A stretch of DNA of 64,000 nucleotides from Citrus sinensis (Eukaryota > Streptophyta > Magnoliopsida > Sapindales > Rutaceae): NCBI RefSeq assembly GCF_022201045.2, contig NC_068557.1:30853501-30917500 (forward strand), written 5' to 3'. The notes below the pieces were generated by a model. That model was not told the origin of the DNA. It made no database searches and worked only from the letters and a program-made list of their open reading frames with translations. Position numbers and translations under genes: made by a program. Below are positions 36,801 through 48,467 of this stretch, piece by piece (the stretch's first letter is position 1; every line of letters begins with the position of its first letter).

Positions 36801-38840
36801 AACAAAGAGGCAAGAGTATGCGAAACCACAACCACGGCAAGAACATGAACAATTTAATCATAAGGATTCTGGCTCCACACAATTTAACTTTGAGCCAACA
36901 TCATGAACAATCTAATTGAACACAGCAAAAGTGAAAGGTAGTAAATGTTACAACAAGGGAAAAATGGGGAAAATGTTCATGCACAGAATCCAGCAGTTGC
37001 CAGGTGGGGAGGTGTTGGGCTGGGAAATTAAGCAGAAATTGCTTTTCCCCCCGGAAATGAAGCAGAAAAGCAAAGGCAGTCATTAGATAAATCATAAATG
37101 ACAGCCCTGATTGATCAATTTTTGCACACCAATTTTCTCTTCCCCTAGGCCTATATATTCTAGAAAAGAAAAACCTAGCTTGGTAGAAGTATGCATCTCC
37201 CTTTGTCTCATTATGCACAAACATCAGCGTTCCTTCTGCCTTCCAAACAGAAAAGAAGAGAAAAAATGAAATAGAGAGAGAAGAAGACTACAATATGAAA
37301 CCTCTGTCTTAACGGCTTAAATGGTCCCGTGAGTCTTGGCTTCTGCCACTTAACCCATTTATCCACAAATAAACACTCTGGAGAACTAATCAAACCCTCA
37401 GGGTTGGTTTTGCAAGTTATCGAAATAGAAATTTTGTCATTGTTTATACAATGTCACAAGTTGCAACTAACTGACAGACAAGAAATTCAACACGTAGCAG
37501 TTATCCATTAATATAAATCCAATTGAATTTACACAACAGATATCCTCCCACATTCCCGAAAAGTTGTCCTTACATTATCTACATTGTTTCACCAAATTAT
37601 GACTTACTCCCTTTCCATTAAAATAAATGGTCACCTAACTAATGCCTCCAAATCCTGCCGTGCAATTTATATTCCTGAACTTGGCAATTAGGGAAATCCC
37701 TTACAGCAGCACTCCACTAGACTGTATACAGAATTCCCAACTACCTGATGTGCAAAAGCAAGATGATTAGTACTGTCGGTAATGGAGGCAAAATGCTGTT
37801 TCCACCTAGACGTACTCCAAATTCTTTTTTTTTTTTTTTAACTGTCTTCCATCTCCAAAGCTTTAATATTCAGATAATCATATGTCTATCCTTATAGATT
37901 ACCACTCATGAATTTCAGTTCTGAAGCTCTGCTTCAATGAATTTGAAATGTGTCAATCGATTGGTTTCTTTTGATTTATCTAAATTACACTTCCACTCTT
38001 TCAACGAGTTATTTGCCAAATTTAACTTAATATAGTTTCCATAGACCATTATAACAGACTCCATCTTGCATTGCTATGAACTTTAACATGCTAAACAATT
38101 ATGAAACTTGTTCTTCACACTTGAAAACTGATTAAACAAGCATTTTCACTATTTGTATACTTAAAAAAAAAAAAATCCATTTCAAGCTCCTAATTTTGCT
38201 TTGCACTAAGTTATTCAGTACATAATGTTCCTTTACCTCAGATATTGCTAATAAAGTGTGCATTTAAATCATTTAGAATGAATTTCATTCACAATAAAAA
38301 AATGCCGACGACATGATTAACAGCAGTAGGTGATTGACATATCCATTGATACATTCTAGCCTAAAATGACATTAAATTGAAAAATCAAAAGGAGAAATGG
38401 TATTCTTTCAAAGAATTTGACGTTACAAGAAGAGAAGCAACCAACAAATCTCTACAGAGCTACATTTGTCACCATAACCCATCACAAATCTGTGACACTG
38501 TTCCATCTGAGGCATAACTCCATAAAAATAGGAAACAAAATAAAAGAAAGATATGGAAAAGATAAAGATCAATTACTCTTTTCTCAATAGATACAGATAG
38601 AAAAGATATAAGCCACCAATCAATGCAAAGATAGTAGAAATATGTATTTCATTCTTCATATTTTAACTATATCTTCTCGGTACAAGAACAGAACATACGA
38701 TACATTGGTAATAACATACACTAGAAGCAAAACAGAACAATCAAAGACCATTTAAAGCATAGAAACATATATCATACAGAGGCCTCAGTAATGGAAAAAG
38801 AAAGAGAGAAAAGTTTACTCTTTGCCCTTCTCCCCTCTCT
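33848..38840. other. Convergent intergenic spacer between the two CIPK genes
   Basis: About 5 kb. The left part contains the CIPK20 3' UTR and, near 34430-34590, a small inverted repeat built on CACTTTATTAAAG / TTAATAAAGTATGAGATC. The right part (about 38640-38840) is the probable 3' UTR of the minus-strand CIPK12-like gene. Open frames such as 36901-37224 show no domain. No other gene was recognised. Confidence 0.45.
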
Positions 38841-40286
38841 CTATTCAGTGTCTGATGGCAAATGCAAAGCATCATCAACAGCTGCAACAACAGCAGATTC
38901 TGATTCATCCAGCATCAAATTTTCCAACCCAGGTTTCAATTCCTTATTACAAAACTCCTCATACTCTCCTTTGTCTCCTCCTTTCTTCTTGACCTCCACT
39001 ACCACCAGCTTAGGTGTTAATTCAAAGATTTCAGTTGCAATTGTCAGTGGCCCTTTCACCCCCTCTCTAGAACCTTCCAAACTCACTCTACAATCCTTCT
39101 TCCTCACTGTAAAACTCACCACTTTAGCAATCTCCTCCAATTTTGTTATAATCTTCGAAACCGGGGCCCCGGACACGAACCTTGCTCCTTCTCCTCCCTC
39201 TTCAAACAAGCCAGATAAATCAAACCCCGGGGAAAATGAAATGAGATCAAATGCATTCAAACTAGCAGGTCTAGGTAAAGAGGTAAGCTTTCTTTTAGTT
39301 TCCAATTCTGGTTCTGGTTCTGGTTCAGACAATGAATGATCATCAGAACATGGTCCCACATCATCCGTGTGATCGACATCCTCAACATTACACATCTTAT
39401 CATCCTCGATATAAAACTTGATATGCTTAAACCCCTTTCGAAACCACCTATTCTCCATAATTTCGGGAATAGTAATTCTTTTATCAGGATTTGTATCGAG
39501 GAGCTTCGTTAAAAGCCTAATTAAGTCAGGCGAAAACCATCTTGGGGACCTAAACTCACCCTTATATATCTTCTTATACATAACCATAATATTTTGATCC
39601 TGAAACGGTAAATAGCCAGCCATTAAGACAAACAGAATAACCCCACAAGACCAAATATCTACCTTAGCCGCATCGTAGCCTTTTCTTGACAAAACCTCAG
39701 GAGCCACATAAGCTGGAGTCCCACAAAAAGTGTGAAACAAGCCGTCTTGACGAATCTGATCAGACACAGCACTGAGTCCAAAGTCTGAAACTTTAAGATC
39801 CCCATTCTCGTCGAGTAACAAATTCTCAGGCTTTAGGTCACGATGATACACGCCACGTGCATGGCAAAACCCGACGGCTGAAATCAACTGCTGAAAGTAT
39901 TTTCTTGCGAGATCCTCCTTCAACCGCCCCTTAGCAACTTTGTTAAAAAGCTCACCACCTCGTACATACTCCATAACAAAGTAAATCTTCGACTTCGTTG
40001 CCATCACTTCAAATAATTGAACGATATTCGGGTGACGAACTCTACGAAGAATAGAGATCTCGCGCTTTATATGAGCGACCAGTCCGCTTTTCAATATCTT
40101 TTCTTTATCGATCACTTTAATCGCCACACTTTCACCAGACTTGACGTTACGGGCATGATACACTTTTGCGAAAGTGCCATGGCCGAGAAGCTTCCCGATC
40201 TCGTAACGCCCGAGGAGGGGACTCTGGTTTTGGTCTTTGCTGCTGCTGGTGGTGGAGGTGCTGGTGGGCGCGGTGGCGTGCGCCAT
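38841..40286 (-). CDS. CIPK12: CBL-interacting protein kinase, CIPK12/18/19-like
   Basis: A 481-residue intronless CIPK (SnRK3) acting with CBL calcium sensors. After a Thr/Ser-rich N-terminus (1-26) comes a complete kinase domain: [13 protein letters not shown], catalytic lysine in [42 protein letters not shown] with [10 protein letters not shown], and a terminal [17 protein letters not shown]. The long acidic linker (EPEPEPELE) and the regulatory segment [20 protein letters not shown] (NAF motif), [40 protein letters not shown] and the final LPSDTE are diagnostic for the CIPK12/18/19 clade; length is close to Arabidopsis CIPK12 (~489). The clade is linked to pollen-tube growth in Arabidopsis. 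It converges on the CIPK20-like gene. Which of CIPK12, 18 or 19 is the ortholog cannot be decided; synteny suggests it predates their split. Confidence 0.95.
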   Translation of the reverse strand: MAHATAPTSTSTTSSSKDQNQSPLLGRYEIGKLLGHGTFAKVYHARNVKSGESVAIKVIDKEKILKSGLVAHIKREISILRRVRHPNIVQLFEVMATKSKIYFVMEYVRGGELFNKVAKGRLKEDLARKYFQQLISAVGFCHARGVYHRDLKPENLLLDENGDLKVSDFGLSAVSDQIRQDGLFHTFCGTPAYVAPEVLSRKGYDAAKVDIWSCGVILFVLMAGYLPFQDQNIMVMYKKIYKGEFRSPRWFSPDLIRLLTKLLDTNPDKRITIPEIMENRWFRKGFKHIKFYIEDDKMCNVEDVDHTDDVGPCSDDHSLSEPEPEPELETKRKLTSLPRPASLNAFDLISFSPGFDLSGLFEEGGEGARFVSGAPVSKIITKLEEIAKVVSFTVRKKDCRVSLEGSREGVKGPLTIATEIFELTPKLVVVEVKKKGGDKGEYEEFCNKELKPGLENLMLDESESAVVAAVDDALHLPSDTE

Positions 40287-40534
40287 GGGCGGAAGTGCCC
40301 TCCTGGGCTAAGCCGGGTCTTTTTGTATTATTTTTGGAGTTTTGCTGCTTCTCTTTTCTTCTTTTTCTGGCGTTGCAGGTGGTTAATGATTTGCCATTCG
40401 TTAGCTCAAGTTTGTTTTCTTGGGGTTGGGTGTGAGTTTGGTCTCAAGTATAGTATAGACCAATCAAATAATTTTGTTAGGGTTGGAAACAGTAAGACAG
40501 GTCCTGCCTTATTAAGGCTTAAAGGTATATGCTA

Positions 40535-40542
40535 TATTTATA
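40535..40542 (-). promoter_or_regulatory. Probable TATA box of the CIPK12-like gene
   Basis: TATAAATA on the minus strand, preceded by GGGGG, about 250 nt upstream of the ATG at 40286. Position and sequence fit a core promoter with a ~200-nt leader. Confidence 0.55.
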
Positions 40543-40644
40543 CCCCCAATCAGCTCCTTTTTCTTTGTTTATAGTTTTCTTGTTGCAATTCAATTAGAAT
40601 ACATAATAGCAACCAGATCCCTAACAATGATAAAATCACAAATT

Positions 40645-40830
40645 GGAATATCATTTCAAAATATTTTGTACAAATTTATTTTATACAAAATGATGTGACA
40701 TGATAAAATTAGTTGAATTAAATATCTCTTAGCTCACATGTTCTATTTCTATTGTTTTGTATTTTTATTTAATTAATGAATTAATATCAAATCAATTTGT
40801 ACAAGAGTTTGTGACAATATTATAAATTAA
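40645..40830. mobile_element. ~185-bp MITE, copy 2
   Basis: Same family as the copy at 9489-9668: AAATGATGTGACATGATAAA, AATTAAATATCTCTTAG and TTGTTTTGTATTTTTAT are shared. Inverted ends carry TTTTGTACAAATT and AATTTGTACAAGAGTTTGTG. It sits about 360 nt upstream of the CIPK12-like ATG, inside or beside its promoter. Confidence 0.7.
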
Positions 40831-42734
40831 TGTATTATATATATATAATATTTATAAAAATAACAATTCATATTTAATGAGTTTTTTTTGTGCCAATTGA
40901 ATTAAATCAATTTTTAAATAACATTCCCATTATTAAATGACGTAAATAATGAAAATAAATATTATAACTCAATCGAAACATGAATTAAACCAAATATAAG
41001 ATAGTACTAAATATTAATTCAATACAATCTTATTGAATCCAATTTAATCTTATATAGTTCATCCAATGCAAGTACCTGTATGAAAAGAAGAAACAGATCT
41101 GTTCTTTCAGTCGTAAATTTTTTGATACAAGGATGCAAATGTTATTATACCTTATTAAACATAAAGTTGGGAGTAGATAAAACAATTTGAAGCGAACTAA
41201 TTCTTCTCATTATTTGACTAATTAAGGTTATTGGAAGGATTAGTGCGCATTTTAAATACAGGGAATAATTGGCATTGATGAGGATCCAGGTGGAGAACGG
41301 CTGTGGTGAAGACTTCTCCTTTATGACGGAATGACGCCGAACTAACGTTTTCGAATTTGGAGACTGATGAAAACGCAACGTAATCGCTCTTATGACGTGG
41401 AAGCAAACGGTCAAAACTTCAAACCTATTTTTGTGGCCAGCACATCCACGTGTAACCGTGCACGACACGTAGGCAATCTCGTGTTTCAGTTTCAATCCCC
41501 ATGACGCCCGCAACGTCGGATGGTCTTTCAGCTTAATGATGATTAATCAAGCGGCTACGAAAAGCGAGTCGATAGGTTACGTACAGTTGTAACGTGGGGT
41601 TTCTAGATCAAACCTCTTGCTGTAGCCGGTGATGATTTGAAGACGCGTGTGTGTTTCGAAAACTTGCCCACAAATTGCGAAAATTTAAATATTTTGGCCA
41701 TCCACTTTCCTGCGATTGCACTCCACGTGTCGTGGGGCGGTGTCAGTATTTGAAGAATTTATAAATAAACAATGGGAAGCGCATAATGTATTGCACGCGA
41801 CTTGCAATGAAGTTGATAATTGCCGTCGACATTTAAATAAAGTTTTGTTTATTAGTAATAGTGTTAAGTTATTGCTATTGGTGAACTTATTAGAATAATT
41901 ATCGAGTAATAAGACAAATTATCCCGGGTTATTTATTGATTTGGTTGTCTTGAATATGTCGTCTCCCAAAGAGCTGGGAATCAAATTTATAATTTTTGAG
42001 AAAAAAAAAATCTAAATTTTCACCCGAGGCCAAGAGAATCTTTTGCTCGTTTTGATTATATATATATATATTTTTTTTCTTCTGGTTTTTGAATATTCTC
42101 TGAACTTTAAAGATTTTGCACGGTATCCCTTAGCTTTGTCGAGTGGAAATTGGAAAATGGAAGCATGTGATAGGCAACTGACTACAGGTCAAAGGAAAAA
42201 CCATGATTCAGAAATAGAAAAGAAACGGCCTCCAAGTTCAATGGAGATTTACCGGTCAAATTTGCTTTTGCTGAGTGCATTTGCCAGAACAGATTGAGAG
42301 ATAGATTCCGTTCGTTATGTTCGTGATTTAAATTAAATCTGAACAAAATCAATTAATCAGTCGGATTCTGATGGTGGGCTGTTTTTGTTATCACCCTCCA
42401 CGTGGGTGAAGCCGGATAACATAAACCAGAAGTGGATTTGGGCTGCTTCAAAAAAATAAAAATCCAACTGTGGCCTAGAATTTGATTGAACACAAAATGG
42501 GCTCAGTTTATTCAGAATTTTGACTTGGTTCTGGGTATATCACTATACTATTGCCATAGGCACCGATTTCAAAGTTTTTCTGCACCCCATTTGCAACCCT
42601 TGTGAAACAATAACCTGAAGCCGATTTGTACGAACTCATAAAAGCATCATAAATGAAGGGAGGCAAAATATTGTATGCATTTGTCATTAACCAAGCAATG
42701 ATATGCATAAAAACTATCACTCAGATTCTATTCG
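40831..42734. promoter_or_regulatory. CIPK12-like upstream region with ACGTG cluster
   Basis: No gene seen. Between about 41390 and 41735 several ACGTG cores occur (GACGTGG, CCACGTGTAA, GACACGTAGG, AACGTGGGG, CCACGTGTCG), with another CCACGTGGG near 42400. Such cores are ABRE/G-box-like and bind bZIP or bHLH factors. They are 1.1-1.5 kb from the CIPK12-like start, so their target is uncertain. Confidence 0.4.
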
Positions 42735-43902
42735 AAAAAAATCACAAGATAAATTTGATTTTATAAACATATTCTTGTTTTATTATGTACAAGCAAAGGA
42801 CAAACACTAAATAGAGTTACGAAGTTAATTAGTCGTCGGTTATAGCCTTGAAATTTCTCAATCAATGACGCCACGTGAAAACGCAAGTCTCTTTAGTTAA
42901 ACATGCTGAGTGTTTTAAACCAAAAAAAAAAAAAACACACCATTTGGGAGGGGTAAAGAGTTTTAATTGTGACTACACCCCGAATCCGGATTAGTCGGGG
43001 CCCAATGCGGTCGCCGGAAATCGGGTGGTTTAAACAAAAAAAAAAAAAACATGCTGAGTGTTTTTTTTTTTTTTCCCTTTCAAGTCAATCTTATTGAAAT
43101 TATTTTTTTCTGAAAATGAAAAAAAAAAATACTGAAGCTGTCTCCAAAATACTACTAATATTATAGGGATTGAAAGTTTTTTTCTCATCTCATCTTTTAT
43201 TTGTCTTTTTGTATTGCCCCTTTTTTTAAGGTGTTTGTTAAACTAAAAAGAATAAAATCCATAACCATTAAAATTAACAAGGAATACATCACAGTAAATC
43301 TACGATAAGACCCAAAAACAAAAAAGGAAGAAGAAGAAGAAGAATGGAAGATTTTAATTCTATTATTACTACTTTATTATGTGCACATGTTGATGGTAAA
43401 ATTTGGGTCATGTGATTAGAGTGCAATACATATTAACTTAAGAAGTGTAGAAAATATCTCTAAAAATACCTTAAGGTTGTCACATATTGATGGATGACCA
43501 TTATAAGAATGATACTGACTTTCATTTAAATTATTATATATCAACATAATAAGGACCCCACATGGATCAACAAAATGTTTCCATCGAAAATTATGTGCAC
43601 TAAGAGTGAAAGAGGGAATCGAATTAGTTAAATCTGAGCCACCAATTAAGGCATTAGCGGCTCTAAAAGCTCAATCAACGCATTTGAAATGAGCCAAACA
43701 AAGATTAATATTTGTTGTCATCAAGGACATTCTTTTAGCTAACATGTGTCAAGTCCTAGAGAGGATAAATAACCTAAGTTAAACAGTCAAATGACCCAAG
43801 ATCCCCTAGTTGAGGAGAGGAACGACTTGTTACAATCGACACATATCAAAAAAGATATAAAGATGTATTGAGAGTACTCTAAATTTAATGTCAGTCAGTT
43901 TC
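42735..43902 (+). repeat. Direct repeat copy A (possible decayed LTR)
   Basis: Matches 46840-47927 in the same orientation over about 1.1 kb (for example TACTTTATTATGTGCACATG, TGGATGACCA, TGACTTTCATTTAAATTATT and AATGAGCC.AACAAAGATTAA). Just beyond it (about 43985-44010) is TACTTGACTTGAATGTCCGG, like the R-U5 segment of Ty3-gypsy-type plant LTRs. No TG...CA ends, primer site or gag-pol frames could be fixed, so the LTR reading is an inference. Confidence 0.6.
42917..43046 (+). mobile_element. Short poly(A)-ended insertion, SINE 3'-end-like
   Basis: A ~130-bp insertion present in repeat copy A but absent from copy B, flanked by an 18-bp duplication that includes AACATGCTGAGTGTTTT (42899-42916 and 43047-43064) and ending in GTGGTTTAAAC plus poly(A). 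The body contains CCGGATTAGTCGGGGCCCAA, similar to the tail of Au-type plant SINEs. Probably a 5'-truncated SINE; the family assignment is tentative. Confidence 0.72.
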
Positions 43903-46519
43903 AACAAAAAAAAGTAGAGATTGTTCATAATTCTTAAATTTTCATTGATTTTAGGGTTTTTAGAAACTTATCACCTTCTACACTACTTACTTGACTTGAA
44001 TGTCCGGGTGTGTCACCAACAACCGCTAGTATTGCCTCTAACATCAATTTCTCTCTTATTTGTAAGTTCATTCCATAACTAGAGAGATCATCCAACAACA
44101 GACAACTTCAAAATTAAGCATCTGATATCTTCTTTCTCAATTCAACTGAACACAATTCACAATTCATTCCATCGACAAACGCAAACGGGAAAGCTTATAA
44201 AAATTAACTAGCTAGCTAGCTAGTTCAAATTGATTACCTTTTGATGCTATGAATTACAAGCTGTTTAATTTCGTTATGAAGATGTACCTATTCACCTAAC
44301 TTCTACGAGGCCGCCTGCCGCCCACTCCCAGCAAAACAAATTAATAGTTTGTTAAGATTTAATAGGTAGATTACTTAAATAATATTATCAAGCACGAGAA
44401 GACGTGTATTCAGTAGTACAAAGATAATGAGACCCACATTCTTTTGATAAACTTTTAGGTGGGAATCCAGGTTAATTTTGACTTGTTTATAATAACAAAT
44501 CTTGGTTGTCATTCCATTGGAATTTTTGGTTTGGATTTATGTAGATTAGGCATTTCTCTCCCATTCAGTTTGATATATTTATATATGAATTAATAATTAA
44601 ATGCAAAAGAAATCACGTGAGGGAGCAGGTGAACCCTGAAATCGACGTGCATATGGAAGAAATTACCACAATTAATGTCTGCCAACAGATTTCATCTTAA
44701 TTATTTATTCTAATCATAGTAACTTTATGTGACTTGATACTCCATGAGAACGAATTAATTATACAAAGTTGTATAAAAAATATTTTAAAATTCTGGATTA
44801 TACCACAGAAAGGCATACTTCGGTGGATGACTTGGGTGTGAGTCGATTCATTGCACAAATGCGTATATTAAGAGAGTTGCATATCAATTTGTTCTTTCAC
44901 ACTTTCTTTTCTTCCGAGACGCTGATTTATTATTATTAGAATCTTACTTATATTTATAATAGAAAATTTATTGAGATTACTCTTGATAAGGTTATATAAT
45001 AAATTAAGGGAGGAAAAATCGACTTCCTTCCAATTTAATTGAGAGAGAAATCGAGACACAACACTGAAATTCGAACAAGCTTTGAGTGCATAGGTTGTGC
45101 CACAGAAGGCTGAAAGCATATTGGCTTTGTTCTTTCACGCTTTGAAAGCGAAGTATCCGTTATATCTCTTCACATTAGCTAACTCTGATCTCCATGAGGC
45201 ATCATTTTAAAATGTTCCAAACCAAAGTGACATATGGAACAAAATTAAATCATGTGTTGAAAAATTAAGCTAATCAATTGCTTCATGATTGTTTGCTTGT
45301 TATTTCTAGATGCATATATATAAATCTTAATATTGATAATAATTATGGATTGTGCGATAGATATTGAATCACGTCTTCTGAAAGGGAATTGAAGTAATTA
45401 ACTGTTCCCTACAAAGGTTATTATTATGTTCATACTACTACTCAGCTCTTAATAAGTTATATGACATGATTCCTAGAAAATATTGGAGCACTATCAAAAG
45501 ATTTTTCTAATTTTATTATTTAAATATTTATTTGTTCACCTATACAGTAGAAAGAATAATGAAAAAATAAGCCCTCCTGAAAGACTCTTCAAATAAAAAT
45601 AACTTTATATTATTTTAATCAATTTTTTTCTTCCACAAAGTAATAACAATTATAATACTTTTCTCTGTTAAACAAAAACAAGATAAAAATAATATAATGC
45701 TAAATTAAATATTTCAAAAAACTCTTCAAATAAGATTATTTAAATGAGGCGGTACTTCTCAATCTTTAATATTGAAGAGAGAGAAAGAAAATCTCATTTA
45801 AAAAGTCTTTAAGAACCTTTGGTGGTGGTGTGACTCTTGAAATAAGTAGCAAAATCATATTTAAAGAGCTTTTTTATATTGTTCTTACAATAATGCTTTA
45901 AAGTTGACAAAAAATAATTGTCACATATAATTCATGGTTTTACTCTCTTAAATCAATTATAATTTCAATATAAAGATAGCTAATAAACAATTGCATGAGA
46001 AGAAAAGAATTAAATTTAATCTAACATGTTTCGTTAACCATCATCCAGTAATGAGATAGTAGAACCACATTTGTTTCGCAATGAGGTGGTACTCCAAGAG
46101 CATTGAGAGTTTTTTGGACTATTTTCTAGATAGTAAATTTTGGATTATTCTCTTTGTGAATTAACTATCTTCAAATCACCCTCTTACTTTTATTAAACAT
46201 CAAGTTACCCCTATTTTTATTTAAAAGATAAGGAAAAAAAAATAGGATTAGGTTGGTGAATATATGTGTGTATATTACATTAATTCTTAACAAAAATATG
46301 GGTAAATTGAGATTTTAAAAAATAAAATTGATTTAAAGATGATCAAATTACGAGGCGGGTAATCCAAAATAAAATCCTTTTCCAGATAATATTCAGAAGT
46401 TCATGTCATAAAGTTTGGCCGGTTTTATTATGCTGGGAAAATGAAGTTTGAGTTAGAAAATTTATTTTTATTATTCTATACTATCATTCAACCATTATGT
46501 TATGTTGCACAAAGTTTAT
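43903..46519. other. Spacer between the direct repeats, no gene seen
   Basis: If the flanking repeats are LTRs this would be the internal region, but no gag, protease, reverse transcriptase or integrase frame remains. A (CTAG)n-like run GCTAGCTAGCTAG is at about 44210-44222. Otherwise AT-rich and featureless. Confidence 0.45.
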
Positions 46520-46712
46520 ATAAGAGTTTATTGCAATGGATAAGGATTTAATATTGAATTAAGTTTATGATGAGTACTAAGTTAATGATTGTTAGACAAG
46601 ATAAATAAAAAAATAAAAATTTAAAATAATTCTAACCATTGATTTTAATACTCACTAAAAACTTAGCTCAGTACTAAATTCTAATCCTATTGCAATAATA
46701 TTTCTCAAATAG
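46520..46712. mobile_element. Foldback MITE, ~190 bp
   Basis: Arms of about 75 nt pair imperfectly: the left arm contains TTATTGCAATGGATAAGGAT and GATGAGTACTAAGTTAATGA; the right arm, in reverse complement, reads TTATTGCAATAGGATTAGAA and GTGAGTATTAAAATCAATGG. No coding capacity; target duplication not resolved. Confidence 0.6.
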
Positions 46713-46839
46713 ATAAATTTTAATTTATTCTCCACATATAATGGAAGTCTTCAAATTACCATAAAAATTCTAAAAACATCAATATGTTACTATTTCCTTT
46801 TCAAGAGCTTTGTGTAAATGGGTGTTGATAAATCCCTTT

Positions 46840-47927
46840 TTTTAAACAAAAAAAAGGGTCAATTTATAAGCATATTATTGTTTGTTATGTAAATGATAAA
46901 CAATAAATAGACTTACGAAGGGAGTTAGTCGTTGATTCCACATAAAACGCAAGTCTCTTTAGCTAAACATACTAAGTGTTTTATTTTATTTTTCTTTCTA
47001 GTCAAATGTATTGAAATTTTTTTTTTTCAAAATGAAAAAAAATATGATACTGAAGCTGCCTCCAAAACACTAATAATAATATAGGGATTGAAATTCTTTA
47101 CTTATCTCATCTTTTGTTTGTTTGTTTGTACTACCATACTTTTTTTTTTAAGGTGTGTGTAAAACTAAAAAGAATAAAATTCATTACCATTGAAATTGAC
47201 AAGGAATACATCACAGTAAATCCACAATAAGACTGGAGAAAAAGGAAGAAAAAGATGAATAGAAGATATTAATCCTATGATTATTACTTTATTATGTGCA
47301 CATGTTGTGGTAAATTTTAGGTCATGTAATTAGAGTGTGACACATAGAAGATAGCCACTATGACTTATATATCCCCATAAAATGTGAAAAATGAATATTA
47401 AAGGATAGAGATAAAATGGAAAGATCTGAAAAATAAATAAATAAAATAAACCACCTTATTAATTTGAAGTGCGAAAATATCTCTAAAAGCGCCTCAATGT
47501 TATCATATATTGACGGATGACCACTATATTAATGACACTGACTTTCATTTAAATTATTACACCTCAACATGATATGGACCACACAAGGAAGGATCCCTAA
47601 AATACTCTCACCAACAGTCACTGCACCAAGAGTGAAAGAGGAAAACGAGTTAATTAAATTTGACCACCAATAGAGACATTAACTGCTCTAAAAGCTCAAT
47701 TAGCTTATTTGAAATGAGCCGAACAAAGATTAAAACACGGTTTCATCAAAGACATTCTCTTACCTAACATGTGTCCAACCCTAAAGAAATTAAAGGACTT
47801 AAGTTGAACAATTAAATTGCCTAAGAACCCTACTTGAAGAGAGAAACTGCTAATTATAACCTGCCAAGCGTTCAAAAAGATAAAAAGATATCTTAGGTGC
47901 ACTTTATATATAATGTCAGCCAGATTT
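46840..47927 (+). repeat. Direct repeat copy B (possible decayed LTR)
   Basis: Partner of the repeat at 42735-43902, same orientation, about 4 kb apart. Copy B lacks the poly(A)-ended insertion of copy A and carries its own ~110-nt extra segment near 47345-47455. It ends about 540 nt upstream of the CaMRLK-like start codon. Confidence 0.6.
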
Positions 47928-48467
47928 TAGTATTAAAATTTATATATATTTTTTTAGTTTTTTAGTGACATTCTCACCGGAGAACGATTACCTATTGAGG
48001 AAGGAAACATTAGATCATTGACCCCACTGATGATCTTATTTCCCACACAAGAAGGATCTAAAATTTAAAGCAAAAGGTTTCGTTACACCAGTCCAACCAA
48101 AACAACAAAATAATTGGCGTTGCTGCTTGGATTGATTATTCCACAATTCACCACGGGTGAAAACGGTCATTTTGCACGGAATATCTGCAGCAATCACCGC
48201 GTCCCCAACCCCTACAGCTCAAATTTTATAATTCCTGTAACAAATCAAAGACTCTATGGAATGGAGTCGACGGTCACTGTTTAAAAATCAACCGTCAACG
48301 CACCACTCCACTTCCGTTGTTCCCCTTCTTTCGTCAAACTTAAAGCCGTCAACTCCTACTTCACTAAATCCCCTTTCCATAAAAACAAGAACAAGCAAGC
48401 TCTCTTTCGTGTCAAATCAAATCCTGTCCTCATTTCTTTCAGGCTCGGCATGGAATAAAGAAAGAAA
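47928..48467 (+). promoter_or_regulatory. Upstream region of the CaMRLK-like gene
   Basis: No other gene. A possible TATA-like TTTTATAATTCC lies near 48224-48235, about 235 nt before the start codon; support is weak. Confidence 0.3.

Noticed and set aside
36901-37224. 107-codon minus-strand frame between the CIPK genes
   Set aside because: No domain and no supporting exons; probably chance.
38791-39339. 182-codon plus-strand frame
   Set aside because: Antisense shadow of the C-terminal half of the CIPK12-like gene.
40017-40574. 185-codon plus-strand frame overlapping the CIPK12-like start
   Set aside because: Antisense shadow of the conserved kinase N-terminus plus leader; Gly/Trp runs come from the Ser/Thr-rich N-terminus read backwards.
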